Source: Plutella xylostella (taxonomy: Eukaryota > Arthropoda > Insecta > Lepidoptera > Plutellidae). From it: a stretch of 64,000 nucleotides of DNA. A program made the translations under genes and the position numbers. The DNA lies in NCBI RefSeq assembly GCF_932276165.1, contig NC_063986.1, positions 4,476,501 through 4,540,500 on the forward strand, given 5' to 3'. Of this stretch, positions 1-11,100 are shown piece after piece; position 1 is the stretch's first letter, and every line of letters starts with the position of its first letter. Under the pieces are notes generated by a model. That model was not told the DNA's origin and searched no databases. It was given only the letters and a program-made list of their open reading frames with translations.

Positions 1-3000
1 CTGTTGCATTATGGAATACGGCAATTGTAGGTTAATACTTTTTATCTCGGAATGTTTATGAAATTATATTGAAGTATGTATTTGTATTACTTAGTTAAAC
101 GTTTCTACTAATTTATGTCAACGAAAACTAATGTCGAAATATTAAAGTTGTTAGCTCTCTTTATCTCTTGGGGGCATAAACACTTAAACAATTAAAAGTA
201 TTAAGTACTTACCTGAAAACTTTAAAACCCACTGATGTTCTGCTAGATTTTAATTGGAGTCTGTTACTTTACAAAAAAAGCAAACAAGTCCTAAAAGCAG
301 AAAAATATTTTCTTCGTCATTTTTGGGGACACAAAATTTAACAAGCCACTCGTACATGTCCAATTAAGTAACTTTTTTTAAATAAAAAGTGTATTTCACC
401 GAAATCTGCCAGCAATAAAAGTGAGACTCAGCAAAATATAAACCAGCAAAGTGCGAGTCGGACCCGTGAACGAATGGTTCCGTCCGTACCATTATCTATG
501 GACAGCAACGTGATAAGTTTCTTTTTTTGGGATAAGGAACCCTAAAAATATATTGTAACAGGCACTTCCAGTTAGTGAAATAAGTTCCACGGAATATCAT
601 GTTAATAAAGTATTAATTAAAAGTATTATTTTACACAGAGGATAATGCTATGGTGCAAGTAACATTGATAATATAATATTATTACTCGTATGCATTAGTT
701 CAGGTAAATATCACACGCCTTATCAACTTTTTAGAAACCAATTCAGTTGCTGGCTCTCTAGGAATAGTTGTCTACCTAGTGTGAGACAAAATTACGTGGG
801 ACGTACAGCGTAGACTCCATTTTAATGTCTATTTCCGGATCAGAAGCGACAGAGAGAGTTATTTATGTATAAGTACTATCCCGCCATCTGACCCCTCGAC
901 CGAGACTTGAACTCCTATTATTTATAAAAATATTAAACTAACTATAATAATTGTATATTTGATTTCAATTTGAGAGAAACATTTAAGTGTATTTTTGGCA
1001 GGTACACAGAGAACATTATTGGCGTACTCGTATATATCATATACCTATCTCATATACGTCATTATTACACGATTATCTTAATTGTTAATTTAAAGATTAG
1101 AAATGTTTAATTTCATAATTACGATTGCATTCTTGCATCGTACCTTTAATAACCAACGTTACGGTAGGTACCTCAACACGCAAAATATTGTATAAGTCAG
1201 CCTGTATATTTGAGATATAATATACCTACCTTCATAAACCAAATTCCACTAGATAAGTACAGGTTTAGCTTTCCTTTGCGGATGATGGAATAAAAACAAA
1301 ACCATGTTTCCCCACTGAGATTAACCTACATGGGAGTTTGAAATGATGTGATAATCTGGAATTACCATTTAAATTAATAATTTCTGATTTGCTCATGAAT
1401 AAATGAACAGGCGGATGTAATAAACATGGCCATAGAATGCATAATACGCTCAATTATCAGTATCAGTGGCATGCATCAATATTATGGAATAAAATCACCA
1501 GTAAATAACTTGGAACGTAACTAATATTCAGAGTATTAGCATATTTTTAATATATCCTTAAACGCCCCGTGACTAGTGTTAAAAATAATATTGTAGTCTT
1601 CGTAGGGACGTTATGGACGTGACCATTCATATTGATTTCAGAAGTAAAAGTTCGAGCACTGAAAGTAAATTTTAAAACAAATGCAAATTAATAGAAATAA
1701 GCTCCTTTGTGTGTAAGGAAAATATAGGTACCGTTCAATCATTTTAATACAGACCTCATATGAATAAGTGAGACAGGTTGTTGAATATTCAACAAGCAAA
1801 GTATTACCACTATTTAGGTATAACATTAAAAATAGGATTAAATCTAACATCGATACTGATGTGTTTAAAACAATGTAGTTGTTGTTGAGATATTCAGTTA
1901 GAATGATATTCGAGACTACACCAGCACGCAATCTCAGGATCTATTCATACGCCACCACTGGCAAAGTCTAAAGATAATATTGAATTTCCAATTTAGATTT
2001 TCTGCAGACTAAAGTTTCTGGTGGATTTTCAAAAGAGAATTTCTAGAAGTCCCCCTAGTGGCCATCAACATCACGGCAAGTTTTGAAGTAAGTTTATTTC
2101 TTGCATATTTTCAGTTACAGACTTCGTAATAAGATGCAACGGTGCTATAGAGAGCTGGCCTCCGATTTTCGCTCTCTTGAAATAATCTCAAAATACTTAT
2201 GGCATATCTAGATTTGCTTACATGATTTCAAGTTGTTTTGTAGATAGCAGACAACCATGAAAATATAATTTATGATGAGATGACAATTTATTAATTATTG
2301 GTTCTTTAAAATTTAAATTTAGCTACTATTATGGCATAAATTTAAATGAAAAAGGTTTCTAGTCAATGACGATCATGTTTTATGGTAATTTAAAATAACC
2401 AATATTGTTTTCTTTATTTTTGTCTACCCTGTGAGGTTTGCAACTGCACCTAGATCCAGAAGATATAGGAACTTGGTAATCACATAACACTAAGAATTTC
2501 AATAGAAGCCGAACGTTTGAAGCATTGAAGCAAAACTTTGATGTCGTTTTTTAATGTTACTTGTACCTACTATCTTATACATACCTATAAATATTTACCT
2601 CAAACAAAGGGTACCTTAACTCTCTCTTAAACTCTATACTACTCATCCTTAATTCATACGTCGTTAGGGTTAAAATTGCACAGCACATGCTCCAATTGGT
2701 AGCCGCTTATTATACCAGTAGCAAGTTGAATGACGCAAATCCAACGATATGGAAATATTACCTAATAGAGTGCGTTCATTCGATAACGCTTAAAATTATA
2801 ACGAGTTTGTGCGAATCAAACAATCACACTTTATTCTCTAATATTGATGATACGCTGTTGCTTTGTTTAAGTGAGCGACTGAACTAATATTTAACTAGCT
2901 ATTCAATTTCTAAACCAGTATTGAATCATCCCGATTATCTACATATGTATGTAGGTATATTCAATTTCCTTCAAATACGATGTAAGTTAATAAATGGCAT

Positions 3001-4375
3001 TTAAAGGATCCTGTATTCCTTTGAATGCAGCCATTGTAGCTCACTAACTAACTAACCCTCACTCTTTCATTTGCAGGAATATTAAACTCTTAAGGCACAT
3101 AAAATAAGGTCGATTAAGACCAAATAGTTACACTTAGCGAGTATCTATCTACGACAGTACACGATGAACACAATGAGGGTAAATTATCTTTGAAATGGTC
3201 GATGAATAAGCAAAATGAACTGAATCGTTTCGTATTGATTTTCCCTAATGTAAAACTTCAAGTGACTTTTAGCGATGCATCAAATGTAAATATTTACACC
3301 GTAGCTTTGATCTTTGTAAATATTTCATCCTATAAATAATTTGTAAGGTTTATTGAATAGAACCCAAAACTATTTACCTACCTCCGAACATTTGAGTTTT
3401 AGACCTTTCCAATACTTATTTACTTTGGTTTAGGTATAGTCCAAACCAATATTGGAGCAAAAATTCGGGTGAATATCACTCATACGGTCTTTGAATTACG
3501 AACGATACCAAACTACGAAGTTTTCCAACTATACCATGCTGTTTGATTTGATTAAAAAGCAACCTCGTCCTCTACAAATAAATGTAGAATGTTTTCTATT
3601 TAGCTGAATCGTTTACTTTCCTTCACCTGATAATAACATTACACTTTCAAATCTAAAAGAATCGATTTTCCGATAGGATTTACGTAGTTTGTATGAATTT
3701 AATCAAAGCAAAAAATAAGAGAGAAAGATAAACTTAGATGTAGAAAGAAAAACATTTATCTTTCAGTGCTCGGCACACACTTGAACAGAAAATAAACTGA
3801 TGCTCACAAATCCAGAGTATGGCAGGTAAAAGATATTTTAGATTGGAGGGATATGACATAATCTTCATGCTTTGAAGGTGGATTGGAGTGGAAATGTACA
3901 TTACGTTCTCGTTTAATTTAATTAAGAGTATAGAGTTGCATTTGCGCTTTTTAAAGCCATCTGAGTTTTTAACGAATGAATTCTAATTTATGGAGCAGCT
4001 GCTTCTTTCCGGGATTTCCGAGTTTTTCCTGATTAGAAAATGGCTCAGTATGTTGGGTACATTAGAGGAAAGGAAATTTAGTTTATAATTTGTTCCCTCT
4101 ATAAAACCGAAAGGTCATCACGAAATTCCAGAAACAACATGAGCCAGTAGAGTAGTTATAAGAAGTTTCACAAGAGCTTCGACCTTCCTCATCCAGTTAC
4201 TACTTATGACGTATGTATAAACTATAAAATTGCAAGCAAATTAACCACCGTGAAAAACCCTATCTGGTTTTATTACTTGTCACCGATACGAACAATGACG
4301 CGATGGTATATAACACCTCATCGTTAAGTTAGGGGCAGGATTTTAACCCTTATTTCCGACGCCTAGTCTACTGAC
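1..4375 (-). other. Receptor intron 6 (partial), AT-rich, no gene seen
   Basis: I searched the minus strand for the missing TM6/TM7 exons (a CWLPYH-like or NPxxY-like stretch with flanking splice sites) and found none. The sequence is AT-rich with no GC-rich coding island. A fragment at about 441-485 (ccagcaaagtgcgagtcgg, then ggttccgt) resembles one end of the ~0.57-kb repeat listed at 8519-9082. Short ORFs here are not supported. Confidence 0.6.
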
Positions 4376-4427
4376 CTTCCGCTTAGCCCGGACCACCTGC
4401 ATCTGGTGATGCGTGCACTCCCCGATT
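4376..4427 (-). pseudogene. Truncated copy of receptor exon 6 tail (outermost)
   Basis: It matches the last ~50 nt of exon 6 with a few changes (cccggaccacc for cccgcaccacc; ctggtgatgcg for ctgatggtgcg) and retains a donor, GTCAGT (4375-4370). It carries no upstream part of the exon and no acceptor, so it cannot substitute for exon 6. Confidence 0.8.
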
Positions 4428-4552
4428 AGTGTATATTCTCCAGGTCTGAACCCATTTCCCACCACGCTGTCCGCTGCGGGTTTTCCTGACAATGTTTTTC
4501 CTCACCGTAAGAGCGTTGATCTGGCTTGAGAAGTAGGTGCTTATAGACGTAC

Positions 4553-4665
4553 CTTCCGCTTAGCCCGCACCACCTGCATCTGATGGTGCGTGCACTCCCC
4601 GATGGCTCAGCCCCGCAGCGCCGCGCTCATCTGCGCGTACGCCCACCCCATCACCGCCGCGCCGT
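4553..4665 (-). pseudogene. Partial copy of receptor exon 6 with in-frame stop
   Basis: About 113 nt align to the 3' three-quarters of exon 6 (from TM5 residue ~251 to Lys285), with strong donor GTACGT (4552-4547). Relative to exon 6 it has GGGCGC changed to GGCTGA, giving an in-frame TGA (4609-4607), plus several other substitutions. The 5' part of the exon and an acceptor are missing. It is a decayed tandem duplicate, not a mutually exclusive exon. Confidence 0.85.
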
Positions 4666-4877
4666 CAGAACCACTATTCTATTCTATTTGGGGGTGTAAG
4701 TACGTAAGTAACTGCACTTGGCCTTCTCCAATTGAATTTCTTCTTCTAAACCTCCATTTTCCACCACGCTGGACGGCTGCGGGTTTGTAGGTTCACGCAG
4801 TTTTCCTCACAATGTTTTCCCTCATCGTAAGAGCGTTGGCCTGGTATGAGAAATGGCCGCATATAATAATAACTGAC

Positions 4878-4912
4878 CTTCCACCTAGCCCGGGCAACTT
4901 GCAGTTGATGAT
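4878..4912 (-). pseudogene. Degenerate copy of receptor exon 6 extreme 3' end
   Basis: The plus strand reads cttccacctagcccgggcaa and then cttgcagttgatgat, a diverged version of the exon 6 end (cttccgcttagcccgcacca, then cctgcatctgatggt). Donor GTCAGT is retained at 4877-4872. SINE-like sequence lies on both sides. Confidence 0.65.
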
Positions 4913-5010
4913 AAATATACAGATTTCATCACGATGTTTTCCTTCACGGAAAGAGCGATGGTATATAAATGACACTCATTGGTACATATCAGAGGCGTTA
5001 TTTGACTGAC

Positions 5011-5158
5011 CTTCCGCTTAGCCCGCACCACCTGCATCTGATGGTGCGTGCACTCCCCGATGGCGCGCCCCCGCAGCGCCGCGCTCATCTGAGCATACGC
5101 CCACACCATCACGGCCGTGGGGACCACGTACGTGACGCCCAGGAACACCAGGTTGTAG
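5011..5158 (-). CDS. Receptor exon 6: TM5 and start of ICL3 (residues 236-285)
   Basis: The acceptor is AATTGTCCACAG (CAG at 5161-5159) and the donor GTCAGT at 5010-5005. It encodes IYNLVFLGVTYVVPTAVMV (TM5, P249), WAYAQMSAALRG, and then the ICL3 signature IGECT followed by QVVRAKRK. It ends in phase 0 just before the residues that normally lead into TM6. Only about 50 bp separate the acceptor from a hAT-type insertion at 5210. Three truncated or damaged copies of its 3' half lie downstream in intron 6. Confidence 0.94.
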
Positions 5159-8100
5159 CTGTGGACAATTGGACACGTTTAGTTTTTAGATAGTAGACGG
5201 CACCTTAAGCAGTGCCGGTTTTAGTACTACCAGCGCCCTGGGCGAGATTTCTACGGCGCCCCTAACTGCCCATACGAAATAAGGCGAAGGATAATAATGA
5301 CATAACCATTTATGAAAAGAAATAAACATTTATTTTAAAAAAAACTTTTCTAGCCTTTCTATCGGCGAACTCTTTTATTAAGTTATGAAAGTCGATGTTT
5401 TCAGCAAATCACGATCATCCACTCGTTTCCGAAAAAATGACTTCTATGTACAGTCAGATGCAAAAGTCGGTGGACACTTTTCACCTTTAACACAAAGGCT
5501 TACGAATGAACAGTGTACATCCACTTTTACACTTGACCGTACCTCCTCGACATTCATTTATTATCTCCGTGTTAAAATTTCATCAACATTATACAGGGTT
5601 ATTTGCAGGTAGACCGGATCCTTTCATGAAGTGATAGAGGAAGGCATTTCCAGTTGATTGAACCCTTTAATGCATTACCCAAAACTTAACCATTTCTAAG
5701 ATATTCAATATTTAAGTTTTTTTTAAAAATTTGCCAAAATTTTATGTTTAAAACCGAAAATTAAAAAACTAGCAATATTTCAATTTTTTTTTTTGGTTGT
5801 TTTGCATTAGTAACACCTTAATAAACTAATTAACATCAAATGTGCATTATTCAACTTCAATTAGACACAATACCTCAAAATAGATAAACATTTTAAAGAA
5901 ATATTCAAAACTTAAAGACAAATAAGTTAAATTAAAAAGAGTTTTCATATGATAATTTTTTGTGCACTTTAGCTTAAAAACATTGTCAACTTATAAGCTT
6001 TCAAATAAGACATTTCACTATCAAATCGATTTAGGTATCACCAAGATATGGCCAAAACAACCAGAGAAGGCGGAGAAAACTCAACAGGGGTTTCCATACT
6101 ATAGTCAACAGGACTGAAAACAATCGCACTTTTTACCTTTAAATTGGGCTAATTTTGTTGGTTTTTCTGTTACATTTTATCCGCCTGTGCTGGTTGTTTT
6201 GGCCATATCTTGGTGAAACCTAAATCGATTTGATACTGAAATATCTTTTTTGAAAGCTTATAAGTTGACAATGTTTTAAAGCTAAAGTGCACAAAAAAAT
6301 ATCATATGAAAATTCTTTTTACCCGACTGCCGAAGGAGGAGGGTAATGTTTTTAATTTAATTTATTTGTGTTTACGTTTCGAATATTTTTTTTAAATGTT
6401 CATATATTTTGAGGTATTGTGTCTAATTTGAATAATGCACATTTGATTATTTTAATTAGTGTATTAAGGTGTTACTATTGCAAAACAACCAAAAAAAATA
6501 CTGAAATATTGCGGTTTTTTTTATTCTCGGTTTTAAACATATAATTTTGGCAAAAATGTAAAAAAAACTTAAATATTAAATATCTTAGAAATGGTTTAGT
6601 TTCGAATAATGCATTATAGGGTTCAATCAACTGGAAATGCCTTCCTCTATCACCTCTTGAAAGGATCCGGTCCACTTACCAATAACCCTGTAAAGTCAGT
6701 TCCAGAGATATTTTATAATAAGTACTTTTAATATAAGGCTTTTAATGTAGTGCTCCGACCGAATGGATTGAGCACCTGCGTTCCATTCTAGTGTTGCCAA
6801 CACATCGTTTTTTTTTTTTCGCTTACGGAGATGGGAATATAGGTAAAGGGGCGCCGCTTAACGGCGCCCCTTAAAGTCCGGCGCCCCTGGGCGGTCGCCC
6901 AACCGCGCCCTACCCTAACGCCGGTACTGACCTTAAGAATAAGTTTTTTTTTCATCTACATTCTTCTTCTTGTCGTGTCGTCATGGTTGTAGAATTATCA
7001 TTAGGGTGACCTTACACAACGAACAATTAGAAACCGACGTTTTGTAGGAGGAAAATAGAACGTCCTTCAAAACGTCAAAGAGCATGTTAATTAGAAGAAA
7101 GAAAAATCGGGCCGATTATCTGCCCTGCATAAATATGGTCGTGTGGTCATCAGCGATACCATATAGTGAAAGTCTTCATCGTCTGAATATGCAAAGTTCA
7201 CTACAAAACGTAAAAATAGGTCACTGGTGTTATTGCGAAGTCAAAACGATGTAACATTTACGAAGTAATTAGTGTCAAATTCAATTCAATTTTGAATCCG
7301 AAAATCGTTGTCAAAACAAGTTTGCAATAGGGAGGCAGATTACGGTTTAAGTTATCAGGAGGATTACTTTTACAGCCTGCTTAATCGAATATGTAATATC
7401 ATACACAACAACACACTATTGAACATGAATGCTTGTATAGTTTAATGTATAGGTATAAATTTAATGCACACACAATGTCATTTTCGCGCTAACACATTCT
7501 ATACTGAATATGAAAATGCTGGAATTGTTGGTTCGATTGTTTTATTAGCTACTGTTTGTGATGTGTTGTTGTCCGAAGTGAAAAATAAACGATCGTTTGT
7601 TTCAGTAAGCAGCCAATAAATTCTCGCTACGGGTGACAATCGATTGCACGAAAAACTTTTTTTCTCTTATTCTTATTGGATACATAATAAACATCAAGTG
7701 TTTTTTTACGAATGCCAATAAATAAAAAAAATCTCTTCTTATAATACCTATTTTTGGTTAATTAATTTTGAAAACGAAACGCGTACGGTACAACCTGCTA
7801 GTAGTTATATTATATAGTGAAATAAGGTTATAAGGACCTGATAGACAATATATTATCTGTATAATGGCTACCTGATGGATATGAACATAATTATAGAGAG
7901 TGACAGCATGTCTTTTATTCCGCAGATAGCCATTATTCAGACATTATGAAACAGGCCCTAAAAAGTTGGAGTTTAAAAGAGTGTAACACAAAATTACTTA
8001 GGGAGATCGTGAATAAATGAAAAACTGATCCATTTAGAAGAGGCGACAGGTGAATAGTCTCAGAACACAGAGCAAAGAAATGGAAAGAGATAATTTATCT

Positions 8101-11100
8101 CATTCATGCTGCTTTTATCTAAACTTTTGCAAATGAAATTCCTTTGTTCCGGCCTTAAAAGTAGACTCCGTCCGTTCTAGTAGGACTTAGATAAAATTTG
8201 TAGGGCATTTGAGAATTTAAGAGATACCGTCATGTGGCATTGCCGCAGGATACACTGTATTTTAATCATACTATTAATTATTAATCTTAATCTAAACTTA
8301 TTTATCATAAGGCAGATGTATGTACTTTATATACATAAGTAAGTATTGTACTGTTCACGCCATGTGGGACACTGTACTCTCCGCTCCGATGAATTCCGCT
8401 CTGTTTTTGACATATCTGCATGTTTGCACCAACCCTACCTAACATAATTAATATAAAATATTCAACAAAATAATGAAAAATAAAAGTTTCATTACATTTT
8501 TTATCATCTACTTGGCCTTTTTTTAGGGTTCCGTAGCCAAAATGGCAAAAACGGAACCCTTATAGTTTCGTCATGTCCGTCTGTCCGTCTGTCCGTCTGT
8601 CCGTCTGTCACAGCCGATTTACTCGGAAACTATAAGTACTACAGTGATGAAATTTGATGGGAATATGTGTTGTATGAACCGCTACAAAAATATGACACTA
8701 AATAGTAAAAAAAAGAATTGGGGGTGGGGCCCCCCATACATGTAACTGAGGGATGAAATTTTTTTTTTCGATGTACATACCCGTGTGGGGTATCAATGGA
8801 AAGGTCTTTTAAAATGATATAAAGTTTTCTAAAAAACATTTTTCTTAAAGTGAACGGTTTTTGAGATATCAGCTCTCAAAGTCGTAAAAAGTATGTCCCC
8901 CCCCCTCTATTTTTATAACTACGGGGTATAAAATTCTAAAAAAAATAGAGGTGATGCATGCTAATTAACTCTTTCAACGATTTTTGGTTTGATCAAAGTA
9001 TCTCTTATAGTTTTTGAGATAGGTTGATTTAAGCTACGGAACCCTTTGTGCGCGAGCCCGACTCGCACTTGGCCGGTTTTTTTACTATACAAGCCAAAAC
9101 AGCCTCTCATGTTTTCATTCGGGTGGTACTTAAAAATCTATTACGTTGAAGTATTACCACCCTCTACAGTGGAAAGTGGGTAATGAGTGGCTGACTTTTG
9201 AATGCCCTCTGAGCTCGATGTACTTTACTTTTGAACAATGACGTAAGTACGTCTTGTCTGAAGTACTACTGTAACAGAATACAAGTTCACTTTAAACTAA
9301 CCTAGACCACTGAGAACAAGTAAGTGATTCTTTTAACTTCTGTCCGCGATTGCAGCGGAGCTAGTTACTGCCAGTTGATGTTGTTAGCTTCTCTACAAGA
9401 CCGCCGCAACTTTGAAGCACTCTAACTCAATGTGATGGCTATATACACATGTAGTTACGTGTAGTTTAGTATATATATTATATATAAACGCGTGGACACG
9501 CTAAGTTGGACCGGACCAGGAAAATCGTATTCTGAATTCCTTCGTATCTTGACAGATATAAAAAGGTCAGCCCCATTTCAGAACGCGATAATTTTATTAA
9601 GGATTTGTTTAGACATTGTGTTTCATTTAAATATTACTTACTTAAATAGTTTGTTTATTGTGTAAAATCTTGACCCCAAAAAATACTCAGGTGACCTTTA
9701 TGCAGCCGAATTTCGATAAGATATGAAAGATTTTTTTCTTTACTAGTACCTAAACTGTGTATATTATATTATTTTACTCACATGTAGTCGGTTCTTGATG
9801 TTGGGTAGCTGCCGTCCGGCCATTTTATGAAGCAGATCTCACGTTCTCCGTTGATATACCTGGAAATAAATAAATACATTTTAGATACCTACATAAGTAT
9901 TCAATTTATAACTACATAAGTGTGGGAAAAAAAAAACCTGACCCCTTCTAGGGAGATTCCTCTTAGAGTGACATTGCTAATGAGGGGGAGTCAGATTTCT
10001 CTGCAGCCCACTGTACATAGACCCTCTGGTGATTTACTTTAAATCTTCATCTGTCGTGTTGGACAATCATCCATCATTGTAAGCGAGTAATAGTGCCAAT
10101 AAACGGCTTTAGAATAACTGCTCAGAAACAGGCTTTTAAAGAGAAATTTGTTCTGGGGGAAATCGCTTTTCTGCTAATCCAACTTACGTATTCAAGTTAC
10201 GAAAAAATATATGCTGCATTTAATTTAATTAGCAGTTTCATTACACATTGTTTTTTTTATTTATTTAATGCATATGTTTCGAGCTTTATGTTTATAATGT
10301 CGTACTAATTTTTCCGTCTCACTCAAGGGGGTGTGGGTTGAAATCCTGAGATGTAAATACCAATGAAATCGCGAGCATAATGTGTGTTGCGTATCTATTA
10401 CTACCTATGTATTTTACACGAAGTATAGTAATTATAGCGTAAAGTTATAGTGTAGATAGAACTAAAGCTACCCTATATTTAGATTACGTCGTTAACCCTA
10501 ATGATTTGCTTGAGTACAATATGAGTCATTTTAGTAAGTTACAGTATAACTAAGTCTCTATAGCAAGAAGATATAGTTAAACACTTACAAAATATCAAAA
10601 AAGATTGAAAATTTTCGACTGCCGCTTTAAAAGAACTAAAGTAGAAATATCATTTTGTTTAATAATACTAATTATATACAGTATGTTTCAAAATGGGTAG
10701 CTACATTAATCCTAAAGAGGGTCTGGGGGTCATTCAAAAAAATGAAAATCTAGTCCACTTGTCTGGCAACTAGTCATAAGAACAAAATCTGTTTTAGTTA
10801 TTAAGTACATATTAGAATGTAAGTGTTGTAAACCGTGTTTTTATATGGACAAATTGTCTGAAATAAATAAATTATTATATTATTATAGTAAAATCACTTG
10901 AGCTTTTGAACAGCATGTACATAAATAAAATGTACATAGTAAATAAACATTTTCGAAATTTTCCATCAACATCAATGTTTAGCGGAATATGAGAATATGA
11001 CCGAGCTAATAAACTCGCAATGAAACTATGGGACAATAAACTCTGGTGAATGATATCACCCGTATAATTAAGTTTCAACTTCAAGTTCATTGTTGAGGGT

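Larger units (their letters stand above)
4430..5000 (-). repeat. SINE fragments interleaved with exon 6 copies
   Basis: Three pieces (about 4440-4548, 4685-4868 and 4912-4998) match the body of the tRNA-derived SINE at 11464-11802: the block 'cccaccacgctgg..ctgcgggtt' and the block 'cctcac(g/a)atgtttt..taagagcg', all in minus orientation. Each piece abuts an exon 6 fragment, suggesting that a unit of exon tail, donor and SINE was duplicated in tandem and then decayed. Confidence 0.7.
6938..9781 (-). other. Receptor intron 5, remainder
   Basis: Beyond the listed elements (7832-7960 and 8519-9082) this is AT-rich intron with no gene seen. A ~110-bp segment at 7235-7342 (from gcgaagtcaaaacga to ggaggcagatt) has a diverged second copy at 55040-55151, so it is part of an unnamed low-copy repeat. 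Confidence 0.6.

Noticed and set aside
1..4375. TM6/TM7 exons of the receptor
   Set aside because: No GC-rich or motif-bearing segment with splice sites was found; they probably lie left of the window.
4553..4665. Mutually exclusive alternative exon 6
   Set aside because: It lacks an acceptor and the 5' part of the exon and carries an in-frame TGA, so it cannot encode TM5.
8581..8608. CRISPR-like regular repeat (gtctgtcc units)
   Set aside because: It is a simple 8-bp minisatellite without spacers, inside an insect interspersed repeat.
8639..8839. 66-codon ORF repeated identically in three places (also 16245-16445 and 44561-44761)
   Set aside because: It lies inside a recently copied non-coding repeat; identity follows from recent spread, and the composition is low-complexity with no domain.
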